Shown: positions 8,394 to 17,795 of the stretch, piece by piece
Layout: the number at the start of each line of letters is the position of its first letter
Position numbering within the stretch: position 1 is the first letter of the stretch
DNA from: Bin80 sp964291275
GTDB taxonomy: Bacteria; Bacteroidota; Rhodothermia; Rhodothermales; Bin80
Assembly (NCBI GenBank): GCA_964291275.2
Contig: OZ219799.1
Coordinates: 372,001 to 436,000, forward strand
Reading direction: 5' to 3'
Length of the DNA stretch: 64,000 bases
The notes under the pieces: model-generated
Told to the model about the DNA's origin: nothing
Databases searched by the model: none
What the model saw: the letters and a program-made list of their open reading frames with translations, nothing else
Program-made: the position numbers and the translations under genes

Positions 8394-9713
8394 ATGAGCA
8401 CGGCGAAAACCAAAACTATTGCCAAATCATCTAATGATCGCAGGACCGCGGTGGAGCAATTACTGCGCATCACACGTGATGGAGCATATAGGGGTCTGGT
8501 TGATCGCGGGACAGGACCACGAGTCGTTGCGTTAGTGTCTACTGTAACCCGATGGCGACGTTATCTGTCGTTCCTGCTTCACCACTTCCTGAGGGAAAAA
8601 TCCCAATCTCTTCCACCGAAGCTGGAGCAACTTCTTCTCTTGGGAATAGCAGAAATCATCCTCCTGCATGCACCACCCTATGCAGTCGTCAATGAAACCG
8701 TAAATCTGGCGCGGTCCATGCGGTTACATACCGGACTTACGAATGGGGTGCTCAGATCTGTGGTGCGCGCGCAGAAGATGCTACCTGAACCCGATACAGG
8801 AAATCCTATCCGTGATTTAGCGATTCGCTGGTCGCATCCAACTTGGCTCACACGCCGATATGTACAGCGTTTTGGCAGAAATGAGGCCCTTCGTCTTCTG
8901 CAGTGCAACAATAAGACGCCAACTTACAGCATCCGTGTGAACCGGACGCATACGGATGTGCAACAGCTGCTGAACGAGCTGAATACGCAAGGAATAGTGT
9001 TGCGCGCGTCACATTTCCTGGAGAATTACTTTTATGTTAACTCCTTGGGTCCACTGATCAGGCAGGGTTATATGGATCGTGGCCAATGCGCAGTGCACGA
9101 CGAAAGTGCGGGATTGGTTGTAGAACTACTCAACCCCAGACCCGATGAAATCATACTGGATGCGTGCGCGGCCCCTGGGGGCAAGGCCACAGCCATTGCC
9201 TGCCGCATGCGGGGCACAGGAAAATTAAATGCCTGGGATATTCATGCAACCCGATTACAAAAACTAAGGGACTCGGCGCGCGCACAAGGCCTGGAGAATA
9301 TTCATACACTCGAAACCAGCCTCCCGGACGGCCCGAATATACAAGCCGACCGCGTCCTCCTGGATGTGCCATGCAGTGGTACGGGAGTTATGAGTAAGCG
9401 GGCTGATCTACGCTGGCGACGGAGCAAGGACGATCTGGTGAAGCTGACCGAATTACAGAGCCAACTACTGGATGCGGCCGCCGATCGTGTGCGGCCTGGT
9501 GGTCTCCTCGTCTACAGTACCTGTTCTATTGAGCCGGAGGAGAACGATGTACAGGTTATTACCTTTCTTGAACACCGAACAAACTTTATCTTGGAGCACG
9601 CGGGAGATACTCTCCCTCCGACTATCGTAACTCCGACTGGGTACATGGTCACACTGCAGCATCAACACAATATGGACGGTGCGTTTGCAGCTCGTCTGCG
9701 TAGACAAGACTGA
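8394..9713 (+). CDS. rsmB: 16S rRNA (cytosine-967-C5)-methyltransferase RsmB
   Basis: 439 residues from the ATG at 8394; a GTG six codons earlier is possible. The N-terminal 140 residues form a NusB-like RNA-binding domain (YAVVNETVNLARSM). The Rossmann methyltransferase follows, with the SAM-binding motif ILDACAAPGGKATAIACRM, the catalytic motif DVPCSGTGVMSKRADLRW and the second cysteine in VYSTCSIEPEENDVQV, the two-cysteine arrangement of RNA m5C methyltransferases. It acts on 16S rRNA in the cytoplasm. The gene diverges from the epimerase-uvrC operon; the two starts are about 90 bp apart and share a promoter region. Confidence 0.93.
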   Translation: MSTAKTKTIAKSSNDRRTAVEQLLRITRDGAYRGLVDRGTGPRVVALVSTVTRWRRYLSFLLHHFLREKSQSLPPKLEQLLLLGIAEIILLHAPPYAVVNETVNLARSMRLHTGLTNGVLRSVVRAQKMLPEPDTGNPIRDLAIRWSHPTWLTRRYVQRFGRNEALRLLQCNNKTPTYSIRVNRTHTDVQQLLNELNTQGIVLRASHFLENYFYVNSLGPLIRQGYMDRGQCAVHDESAGLVVELLNPRPDEIILDACAAPGGKATAIACRMRGTGKLNAWDIHATRLQKLRDSARAQGLENIHTLETSLPDGPNIQADRVLLDVPCSGTGVMSKRADLRWRRSKDDLVKLTELQSQLLDAAADRVRPGGLLVYSTCSIEPEENDVQVITFLEHRTNFILEHAGDTLPPTIVTPTGYMVTLQHQHNMDGAFAARLRRQD

Positions 9714-9732
9714 AGAATTCAATGAGCCTCCC

Positions 9733-12700
9733 ATGAAAAACCTGTTTCCAATAGTAATTGTTGTTGCCCTTGCGGGTTGCACCTCCAGCGTAACCGAGAT
9801 CACTCGCCTGAGGACATTAATAACTGATGATCAGGTTATCGTACTGAACGATGTGCGTGGGGATACCGCACTGGTGGTGCAGTCCGCGCGGGATTTCAGG
9901 CCATTCTTGCACCCGCTTCTGACGCCGGATGGTGCGACCTCGGTGACCCAGTTTAGTCCAGACCATCACCGGCATCAGACCGGACTGTACTGGGGCTTCA
10001 CAAGGCTGAATGGACGGGATTACTTCCATCACCCGGAAGGAGATTATTGGCAAAGGGATACCGTGATGGTCACCAGAGCCGTCGGAGATACAATTGGCTG
10101 GGTTACCGTGTACGATCTACTCGACGAGAACGGCAACCCTGTTCTCCAGGAAACCCAGAACTGGACGATGTATGAAGCAGACAGTGCTGTTGTACTGGAT
10201 TTGACCTGGACAGGCAAGGCCATAAGCGACATTGTTGTCAGCGACTACGAATACGGCGGGCTGTTTCTGCGGATGCCCTGGGCCCCAGGAATGGAGGGAC
10301 GTGCAGTGAATGCTGCACGACAGCGCAACCATTTTGCTGAGGGCCAGCGGGCCATGTGGATGGATGTTGGTCTCATACTGCCAGGGCGTGAAGATATGGC
10401 CCATGTAGCCATATTTGATCATCCTGATAATGCGGACTTCCCGCAGCCTTGGCGTGTGGATGGTCAACTGGGTGTAGGGCCTGTTCGTGCCAGACTTGGC
10501 GACTGGACCATTGAAGCTGGCAATACGGAAACCATCCGGCACCGTTTACTCGTGTACACGGGAGAGATGAGCGACATTGCGATGCGGGCAAAATGGGAGG
10601 ACTATGCTGATCGCTCCGGCGCAATGTATTCCACCGCATCTCTTTGGGGATTGGCTCAGCAGGAAGCGCGCGAAGCAGAATTCCTGAGCCCGGTGGCAGC
10701 AGCAGAGATGATGACACTGAAGGAAGGCTACGAAGTTAATGCCTGGGCCGGTGAACCACTACTCACTCAGCCCATGGCCTTTGCCTGGGATGATCGAGGA
10801 CGATTGTGGGTAGCAGAGAATCGGGACTATGAATCACGTCAAACAGGATTCTCCGGATCTGGAGATAGCCGCATCGTGATCCTGGAAGACACCGATCGCG
10901 ATGGCACCGCAGATGTTCGGAAGGTTTTTATGGAAGGGATCGCTTTTCCGAGTGCACTGGCCGTGGGCTTTGATGGTGTATTTCTTGGCGCCCCACCCCA
11001 CCTGCTCTTTATCCCCGATCGAGATGGTGACGACCGTGCAGATGTCGGCGACGTTGAGATTCGTCTTACCGGCTGGGGTATTCGGGACAGACACGAAACA
11101 ATCAACAGTTTTCATTGGGGGCCGGATGGGTGGCTATATGGTCTTGAAGGGTTTGCCACCTCGTCGGTTATAAGAAAACCAGGACCGGAGGCACGGCTCT
11201 ACGGGCATGAAGATCCATTCCCGGAAGATCTACTGGAGGCCGACGGGGTGGAAATCAACGGCGGCGTATGGCGCTATCACCCGACAAAGGACAAGTTTGA
11301 AACAGTGGCACATGGCTTCAGTAACCCCTGGGGCATTGATTACGACGCGCATGGTGAACTCTTCATAAGTGCCTGTGTGATCCCTCATGTTTTCCATGTG
11401 ATCCCGGGCGGGATCTACATGCGACAGGGAGGTACTCACTTAAACCCTCACATTTACGAAGATATCGCTCCCATTGTAGATCACCGACACCGTTCAGCGC
11501 ATGGGGGTGCCCGCATTTATCAATCTGATGCATTTGCCCCGGAGGAAACGGGACGTCTGTTCATGGCAAACATTCATGAACACGCGGTCCTAAGTGATGT
11601 ACTGCAGCCAAGTCGCAGCGGGTTCACAGCCAGTCATGGAGATGAGTTTATGATGGCACATAATGCTCAATGGGTTGGCTTCAGCATGGAAATAGGTCCG
11701 GAGGGAGCACTTTATGTTCTCGACTGGCACGATGCGGATATATGTGGCGGGGATGTTTTGGACAAAGATACTGGGAGGATTTTTAGAATTACACCATCAG
11801 AGTCTCATGCTGTAGAATGGGATGGCCGTTATGGGGACCTGCGACAGCTCAGCAACCTTGAATTGGCCGAGCTTCAGGAGAGCCGAAGCGACTGGCATGC
11901 CCGGCGCGCCCGTGTAATATTGCAGCGCCGCGCGAGCATGGGTGCACTGGATGCCTCGGCTTTGACACATCTGAATGTGCTTTATGAGTCTAGTGCTACA
12001 ACGCCGCTCAGACTGCGCGCTATGTGGTCGCTGTATATAACCGGTAATTTCCCCATCGAATCCCTTTCGAGTGCGCTGCAGGATAATGAACCCTACGTGA
12101 GAGCCTGGGCCGTTCGATTGATAGCGGAGCAGGACTCGATTGGATCCGAGGCTCTACTGGGTCTTGAGGAGCTCGCCGAAAAGGAAGCCTCTCCAGTCGT
12201 GCGTAAATATCTCGCAGCTATGCTTCAGCAGATCTCCTATGAGCGGCGCTGGCCAATCATAGCGGCGTTGATGAACTATTCGGAGGACAGCGAGGACCCA
12301 AACATCCCAACTTTATTATGGACAGGTTTTGAGCCGCTGGTGGCGGAAGCACCTGAGCGAGCGCTTTCGCTTATCGAAGATGCGGAAGGCCATCCGCGCA
12401 TGACGGAATTTGTTGGTCGGCGCCTGATTGAAGCCGGACATATGTCTCCGTTACTGGAAGCACTTCACTCGAACCGGGATGAGCACCTGTTGCGCGGGAT
12501 GCTGGCTGGATTGGAAGGTATGGGAGATATAGAAGCACCCACAGACTGGGACCGCACCTATCGGAGGTTGCGACGCAAACGTGAAACCCGTGCACTAGCT
12601 ACCGCAGTTGCCCAGCTGTTTGGTGATGCCGCCGCAGAACGTGCACTTATGAGTGAGGTGCTGAACACTTCCATGTCTCCGGAGCGGCGGATTGCTGCAT

Positions 12701-13518
12701 TGAAATCACTTGTACCCTCACAGCCTGATGCGCTCAGACAAGCTCTGTTTGAGCTGGTTAATGACCCGAGTATGCGGACTGCATCAATCCAGGCGGTTGC
12801 AGCTTTCAGTGACCAGGAGCTTGGACAGCTTCTGCTATCAATGTATCCGGATGCCACACCCTCTGATAAGGAGGCAATCATTCAGACAATGGCATCGCGG
12901 CCGATTTACGGATGGATGCTGGTCGAGGCACTCCGCGATGGTTCAATCCAGCGGAATGCGATCCCTGTCTGGATTGCCCGACAGATGCGGCGTGTTGTGG
13001 GAAGCGGTTTTGTCGAAATCTGGGGGCCGATAGACGAGCTTCCGGGGGATAAAGCCTCGACTTATACCCGGTATCAATCTCTAGTAACGTCTGGGACGGC
13101 TGCGGACATCTCCAACGGACAGACTGTCTTTGCACAGGCCTGTGGGGCATGTCACCAAATGAATGGAGTCGGTGGCCTTCTGGGCCCGGACCTGACGGGA
13201 TCCAATCGGACGAATGTAGATTACCTGCTCAGTAATCTCATCTACCCGGATGAGTTCATCCAGGATGATTATCGGATGGTACTCGCAACGACCCGTGGTG
13301 GACGTACGTATATAGGTACACTGGTAGGTGAGAGTGATCGCCAGGTTACGCTCCGGCCCGTGGGCCAGGAAGATGTTGTTCTGAATCGCACCGATATACA
13401 ATCGCTGGAGATTTCCGAGGAGTCACTAATGCCGGAAGGATTGCTCTCTGTGCTGTCCGACGAAGAGGTTCAGGACCTGTTTGCCTATTTACGGACCGTC
13501 GAGACGTCAGTTCAATAG
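9733..13518 (+). CDS. giant DUF6807 / PVC-type propeller / HEAT / cytochrome c lipoprotein
   Basis: 1261 residues from the ATG at 9733, which gives a lipoprotein signal (IVIVVALAGC). Domains: DUF6807 (PmoA-like) at about residues 35-290 with SPDHHRHQTGLYWGFT and GRDYFHHPEGD; a PVC-type membrane-bound dehydrogenase propeller at about 325-690 (GYEVNAWAGEPLLTQP, DDRGRLWVAENRDYE, RHETINSFHWGPDGWLYG); HEAT-like helical repeats at about 690-1110; and a haem-binding module near 1137 (ACGACHQMNGVGGLLGPDLTG) with DYLLSNLIYPDEFI. These families occur in large oxidative sugar- or polymer-degradation loci, and electron transfer from an oxidised substrate to the haem is a reasonable guess. Substrate unknown. 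The fusion with DUF6807 is notable. Confidence 0.85.
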   Translation: MKNLFPIVIVVALAGCTSSVTEITRLRTLITDDQVIVLNDVRGDTALVVQSARDFRPFLHPLLTPDGATSVTQFSPDHHRHQTGLYWGFTRLNGRDYFHHPEGDYWQRDTVMVTRAVGDTIGWVTVYDLLDENGNPVLQETQNWTMYEADSAVVLDLTWTGKAISDIVVSDYEYGGLFLRMPWAPGMEGRAVNAARQRNHFAEGQRAMWMDVGLILPGREDMAHVAIFDHPDNADFPQPWRVDGQLGVGPVRARLGDWTIEAGNTETIRHRLLVYTGEMSDIAMRAKWEDYADRSGAMYSTASLWGLAQQEAREAEFLSPVAAAEMMTLKEGYEVNAWAGEPLLTQPMAFAWDDRGRLWVAENRDYESRQTGFSGSGDSRIVILEDTDRDGTADVRKVFMEGIAFPSALAVGFDGVFLGAPPHLLFIPDRDGDDRADVGDVEIRLTGWGIRDRHETINSFHWGPDGWLYGLEGFATSSVIRKPGPEARLYGHEDPFPEDLLEADGVEINGGVWRYHPTKDKFETVAHGFSNPWGIDYDAHGELFISACVIPHVFHVIPGGIYMRQGGTHLNPHIYEDIAPIVDHRHRSAHGGARIYQSDAFAPEETGRLFMANIHEHAVLSDVLQPSRSGFTASHGDEFMMAHNAQWVGFSMEIGPEGALYVLDWHDADICGGDVLDKDTGRIFRITPSESHAVEWDGRYGDLRQLSNLELAELQESRSDWHARRARVILQRRASMGALDASALTHLNVLYESSATTPLRLRAMWSLYITGNFPIESLSSALQDNEPYVRAWAVRLIAEQDSIGSEALLGLEELAEKEASPVVRKYLAAMLQQISYERRWPIIAALMNYSEDSEDPNIPTLLWTGFEPLVAEAPERALSLIEDAEGHPRMTEFVGRRLIEAGHMSPLLEALHSNRDEHLLRGMLAGLEGMGDIEAPTDWDRTYRRLRRKRETRALATAVAQLFGDAAAERALMSEVLNTSMSPERRIAALKSLVPSQPDALRQALFELVNDPSMRTASIQAVAAFSDQELGQLLLSMYPDATPSDKEAIIQTMASRPIYGWMLVEALRDGSIQRNAIPVWIARQMRRVVGSGFVEIWGPIDELPGDKASTYTRYQSLVTSGTAADISNGQTVFAQACGACHQMNGVGGLLGPDLTGSNRTNVDYLLSNLIYPDEFIQDDYRMVLATTRGGRTYIGTLVGESDRQVTLRPVGQEDVVLNRTDIQSLEISEESLMPEGLLSVLSDEEVQDLFAYLRTVETSVQ

Positions 13519-13553
13519 ATTTGTGTGTATAAGCGTTGAGCTTACAATTCCGA

Positions 13554-14684
13554 ATGTATTTGCGACATACAGTTTATCTCCTGGTGTTTATCACCATAAT
13601 CTGTCCCCCTGCGTCGGCGCAGCGGATTGCCAAGTACGGGGCGGATTTCCTGGCGGGAGGGGTAGATGCCCGGGCGTTGGCCATGGGCGGAGCAAACGTC
13701 GCACATACTCAGAATGTGAACAGTGTATACTGGAACCCGTCCGGGTTGGCGCATACTGAATACCCCGAGATTGCATACATGCATGCGGAGCGCTTTGCCG
13801 GCATTGTGTCGTTTGATTTTGCTGCGGTTGCTTATCCGGTAAGTAGCACCTCTACGGTGGGGTTGAGTTTTTTTCGGAGCGGTGTGAATGACATCAAAAA
13901 CACGCTTAATGCTTGGGATGCTGAGCGCAATCAACCCAAAGCAAACCCCGAATCACACATAACGAGCTTCTCAGCTGCGGATATGGCTTTCCTCGTCAGC
14001 TACGCAAGGCGTCTTAGTTCACGATTTGCCGTTGGCGCATCAGGTAAGATCATCAGGCGCACTATTGGGGACTTTGCCGATGCGTGGGGTTATAGTTTTG
14101 ATGCTGGGGCACAATGGTACGGAGATCGGTTTATGCTTGGCGTACAGATCCAGGACTTATCGACGATGCTTCAGAGCTGGAGCGTGAACGTATCAGCATT
14201 CGCCATTGAGGGCACCAACCCGGATACCGGAGCACCCTATACCTTCACTGAAGTATTTGACCAGGAACTACCCACTGGGGACACATTCCTGGTATTGCCT
14301 GTGGTTCGCTTGGGATCAGGCTTGGTGTTACCCGTAGGTTCCCGGAACGCTGTGACCATCGGATTGGATTTGGACGTGGCATTTGACGGGCAGCAAGCGA
14401 ATGTTTTGAATCTAGGGGATCTGTCGTTTCATCCGAGATTGGGAGCAGAGTTTTCGTTTCGGAATCTTGTCGCACTTCGGGCAGGACTCAACCGGATAGC
14501 TCAGACGGACAGCTACGGCGTGGATGTAGTGCCTTCTGTCGGTGCGGGTATACGCCTCAAAACATTATCGATTGATTACGGATTTGGGGATTTCGGAGGA
14601 TTGGTCAGTGATTTGGGGTATTCCCACAGAATTTCTGTGCACTTTACCTGGAATCGGGAAAAATTTCGCCGACCGTCAGATTAA
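13554..14684 (+). CDS. PorV/PorQ-family outer-membrane protein
   Basis: 376 residues from the ATG at 13554, giving a clean signal peptide ending PPASAQ. A TTG six codons upstream is less likely. The mature start has GADFLAGGVDARALAMGGA followed by NSVYWNPSGLA, the signature of the PorV/PorQ (UPF0164) beta-barrels of Bacteroidota. PorV works with the T9SS translocon and attachment complex; PorQ-type and other paralogs have broader or unknown roles. The rest alternates aromatic and small residues, as in a barrel, and ends with a barrel-like strand. I cannot say which paralog this is. Confidence 0.82.
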   Translation: MYLRHTVYLLVFITIICPPASAQRIAKYGADFLAGGVDARALAMGGANVAHTQNVNSVYWNPSGLAHTEYPEIAYMHAERFAGIVSFDFAAVAYPVSSTSTVGLSFFRSGVNDIKNTLNAWDAERNQPKANPESHITSFSAADMAFLVSYARRLSSRFAVGASGKIIRRTIGDFADAWGYSFDAGAQWYGDRFMLGVQIQDLSTMLQSWSVNVSAFAIEGTNPDTGAPYTFTEVFDQELPTGDTFLVLPVVRLGSGLVLPVGSRNAVTIGLDLDVAFDGQQANVLNLGDLSFHPRLGAEFSFRNLVALRAGLNRIAQTDSYGVDVVPSVGAGIRLKTLSIDYGFGDFGGLVSDLGYSHRISVHFTWNREKFRRPSD

Positions 14685-14689
14685 AGCAG

Positions 14690-15715
14690 ATGAGTCCCCC
14701 ATTGAAGTGGAACGACTCTACCTCAACGATCCAGTTATTGGACCAGACTCTACTTCCTGTGGAGGAGCTTTGGTTAGAGTTAACTGCCCCGGAGGAAATG
14801 GCAGAGGCTATCCGTGCACTCCGTGTTCGCGGCGCACCGGCTATAGGTATAGCTGCGGCTTACGGTTCGGTTCTGGCGCTGCGTGAACCACAGACTGATC
14901 CTGTGAATGCCGTTGAGGCAGCGATTGATCTTTTAGAGAGTACACGACCTACGGCGGTGAATCTATCCTGGGCGCTGAGGCGGATGCGTGGGAAGATCAG
15001 GCCAGAAGCCCCGCAAGCAGCACTGAAAGCATCCTTGTTGGCGGAAGCCCGAGCAATTGAGTCTGAGGATTTGGATGCCGGCAGGCACTTAGGACGGCAT
15101 GGTCTCTCTTTGCTCGAGAGCGGAATGTCTGTGCTCACCCACTGTCATGCGGGCGGTGTAGCTACGTCGGGGTATGGAACGGCTTTGGCACCATTGATTA
15201 TGGCCTCTGAAGCAGGCAAGCGCTTGTCAGCATTTGTAGATGAAACTCGTCCGTTACTGCAGGGCAGTCGTATCACAGCCTGGGAGCTTGGCCGGGCAGG
15301 AGTACCCGTAACGCTAATAACCGATTCCATGGCTGGGCATGTCATGGCTGCCCGGCGCGTGGATGCCGTCATTGTTGGTGCGGATCGAGTTGCAGCCAAT
15401 GGCGATGTTGCGAACAAGATCGGCACATATAGCTTGGCAGTTCTTTCGAATGCACACGGCGTTCCGTTCTACGTTTCCGTTCCGCTTTCTACGATTGACT
15501 ACAGCATGCCAGATGGTGATGGCATCATTATAGAGGAACGAGTACCCGAGGAAATCACACACGGCTTTGGGCGCCAGACAGCTCCGGTGGGCGTGAGCGT
15601 GTACAATCCGGCGTTTGACATAACTCCGGCCAGATTGGTAACGGCTATAATCACGGAAAACGGGATTGCGCGCCCACCATACGGTGAGTCGCTGGCCGCG
15701 TTGAGACATCAGTGA
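14690..15715 (+). CDS. mtnA: S-methyl-5-thioribose-1-phosphate isomerase
   Basis: 341 residues of the eIF2B-like MtnA family. Motifs: RVRGAPAIGIAAAYG near residue 45, the catalytic-cysteine region reading HCHAGGVATSGYGTALAPL (most relatives have TCNAGALAT), DETRPLLQGSRITAWEL, and the catalytic aspartate in IVGADRVAANGDVANKIGTY. It isomerises methylthioribose-1-phosphate to the ribulose form in methionine salvage. Its start is 5 bp after the previous stop, so the two genes may be co-transcribed. No other salvage gene is in the window. The related ribose-1,5-bisphosphate isomerases are an alternative, but the motif set favours MtnA. Confidence 0.9.
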   Translation: MSPPLKWNDSTSTIQLLDQTLLPVEELWLELTAPEEMAEAIRALRVRGAPAIGIAAAYGSVLALREPQTDPVNAVEAAIDLLESTRPTAVNLSWALRRMRGKIRPEAPQAALKASLLAEARAIESEDLDAGRHLGRHGLSLLESGMSVLTHCHAGGVATSGYGTALAPLIMASEAGKRLSAFVDETRPLLQGSRITAWELGRAGVPVTLITDSMAGHVMAARRVDAVIVGADRVAANGDVANKIGTYSLAVLSNAHGVPFYVSVPLSTIDYSMPDGDGIIIEERVPEEITHGFGRQTAPVGVSVYNPAFDITPARLVTAIITENGIARPPYGESLAALRHQ

Positions 15716-15762
15716 AAAACTGATCGTTAAAATCCTACTCCCGCCTCGCCTGGAGTCCTGAA

Positions 15763-16103
15763 TTAGGACGAACCAACATTTCTGGTTTGAATAGCGAAAC
15801 GCATCGCAATCTGGAATAACGCATGTGTTCGCGCCCCCGCGGGATGAGCGAGGTGTGGGTGGTCCAGTACATTTCGCATTGTGGCACTCAAGCGCAAGCG
15901 CTCACCCCAGAACCTTTTCTGGACGGTGAGATGCAGATACACTGTGCCAGGTAGCCGCATAGCATAAAAATCCGGGTTACCTGCGGCAGCATCTTCGAAC
16001 TCAGGCCAGGTCGTCGCCCCAACATAGCGGAGGCGCATATTCAAGCTAAATCGATCATTGGGATGATAATTTTCTTGTCCTCCGATTTGCACGCGGTGGT
16101 ACC
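15763..16103 (-). pseudogene. 3' fragment of an outer-membrane beta-barrel gene (duplicate)
   Basis: The 113 codons from YHRVQIGGQ to the stop match the C-terminus of the complete gene at 19675-21582 in the same orientation and without gaps, with about ten amino-acid differences. Similarity stops abruptly after GGTACC at 16098-16103. No promoter, signal peptide or N-terminal barrel precedes it, so it is a gene relic. The terminal barrel strand and stop position are conserved, although the stop codon differs (TAA here, TGA in the full copy). Confidence 0.85.
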
Positions 16104-16467
16104 GAACAGACACGCCTGTTAATTCGGCGATAGCAGATCAGCCTTGTTTGCTACAATTAATGATGCACCGGGACCGTCAACCGACGGAATCTTCTTGGGT
16201 ATCTTATCTGCATGTTCGGGCTGTATTCCAAATGTTTCGAGGGTCGGCTACTATGTTTCGTGGGCAGCCATCGATGCCGCCATGAATCAATACATCACAT
16301 TGCATGAGGATCAAGGAGGTTCATGGTATCGTTGAGATGAATGGCCGTCATCAGGCATCTTCGGTTGGGACAGGATTGTTGTGCCCCTTTGACAGGAAGT
16401 ATCGTCCAAGGGATCTCCCCCGTTCTCAGACACGCTTGCCTGCGGCGCAGGCAACGTGCACTACGCT
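16104..16467. other. non-coding debris upstream of the YWTD propeller gene
   Basis: No complete gene is seen. On the minus strand a short frame near 16275-16190 reads HGGIDGCPRNIV, which faintly recalls integrase-core proteins, and another (about 16210-16125) reads VDGPGASLIVANKADLL. Both are too short to assign. The promoter of the plus-strand propeller gene must lie in the last 150 bp, but I see no convincing element. Confidence 0.3.
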
Positions 16468-17514
16468 ATGAGTAACTATTGTCCGACGTATCTGCTCCTT
16501 GCTCTGACGCTTATGGCACTAGGAGGAGCTCGCTCTGCCCACGCTCAGGATCAACACATCTACTGGATTGGAGCGGTCCAGGCTGAAGATACCCGGGGCA
16601 ATACGATTTTTCGCTATGCACTGGATACCGGTACGGTAGATACCCTGGTGCAAGCAAAGGACCTAGGGCCGGAGGGATGGCATCATCTTTTCTATATAAC
16701 CGTTGATTCTCTACACCGACAAATCTATTGGACCGATTCGGGTGGAGTTTTTGCAGATGGGTCAAGTTATCTCGGTGGGATTATGCGTGCGTCTCTGGAT
16801 GGTGATAATCCTGAGCTTTTCTTGGGACCGGTCCAATGTGGTAGTGGGTCACCGAGCGATATTGAGCTTGACCTAATGGGAGGAGTAGTGTATTGGGGTC
16901 AAGGCTCCGACTGCCCCGGTGTCGCTCTGAATCGTACAGATTTGGAAAACCCCCGCGACCGTTCGGAGTGGCTTCCAGTAAACGGCAATTATTCAGTGTC
17001 GGGTATTGAGCTTGATATACACAATCAGATGATCTACTGGACGAACACCGATAATGTCGTTGTCCAAAGACCATCCGGGATTCTGCGTGCGCCTCTTAGC
17101 GATACGGCATCTGATGAATATATCGTAATGGATAGTGTTTGCGATATTGCCCTGGCTCACGCGCTATCCAAAATATATTGGACTGTCTGTAACCGCTACC
17201 GTCGGATTATCCGACGCGCCAATCTGGATGGCACCGAAGTCGAGGATGTGATTGTGAGCGAGGCCCTATCCACCAATTCAGACAGAAACAATGCAATCAA
17301 CCTAGCAATAGACAACAAGGGGCAGAAGATCTATTGGACGGAACCCAGCGAAGGCTCAATCACCCGCGCTAATCTTGATGGTACCGAGGTGGAAGAGCTC
17401 TTGTCGGGCCTTGTCGTGCCTAGTAGTATAGCCCTTTCTTTCGGAGGAATCAGCACAGCCGTGGAGCCAGTAGAGGAGATTCCTGATGCTGTTGAGCTAC
17501 ACGGTCTGGTATAG
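16468..17514 (+). pseudogene. YWTD beta-propeller exported protein, 5' part (split by an IS110-family element)
   Basis: From the ATG at 16468 there is a signal peptide (LALTLMALGGARSAHAQ) and about 320 residues of LDL-receptor class B-like repeats: IYWIGAV, IYWTDSGG, VVYWGQGSD, IYWTNTD, IYWTVC and IYWTEP, each followed by a ..RANLDGTEVE-type loop. This is a six-bladed propeller expected to act on or outside the cell surface. The frame ends three codons after the IS boundary at 17507/17508. The missing T9SS tail is at 19017-19257. A truncated propeller may still be made but could not be recognised by the type IX system. Confidence 0.85.
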
Positions 17515-17522
17515 TAGGACTC
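17508..17522. repeat. terminal inverted repeat of the IS (transposase 3' side)
   Basis: TATAGTAGGACTC at 17510-17522, two bases inside the inferred end. It matches the reverse complement of 18998-19010 at 12 of 13 positions. Confidence 0.8.
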
Positions 17523-17795
17523 TCCAGATCAGGTAGAGCTTACACGGCGCTATGTTTCTTGTAAATCTACATCAAAAAATATATTTTGGCTTATGGAGAA
17601 GCGACTTGGCAGCTTCGACGGTTAATCAGTCTGGTATTCGCGTGCTTTGACCCCAAAGGGCTGTAACGCATGATTTCGGGTTCGTGCGGAGCTGCCACGA
17701 TCTCTTAACGCGCACTCACCGGCAAGATGCCTGCTATCGCAAGCCGTGTTCGTGGGCCCTCCAACCGTGCCAATCGCTTCTCCATAAGCCATGAT
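17523..17795 (-). ncRNA. candidate bridge/seek RNA region of the IS110-family element
   Basis: This non-coding stretch lies directly downstream of the transposase stop. A 17-bp perfect inverted repeat, GGCTTATGGAGAAGCGA at 17588-17604 and its complement at 17773-17789, extends to about 22 pairs with one bulged base (TTGGCA/TGCCAA). It would close a hairpin of about 200 nt. Outside it, 17536-17553 resembles the target-site sequence. IS110-family enzymes are known to use an RNA from their own non-coding end to choose donor and target. The RNA's exact ends are inferred. Confidence 0.5.

Noticed and set aside
16190..16275. Minus-strand HGGIDGCPRNIV resembling an integrase core domain
   Set aside because: Only about a dozen residues resemble the pattern, and the frame stops soon after; not enough to call a mobile element.
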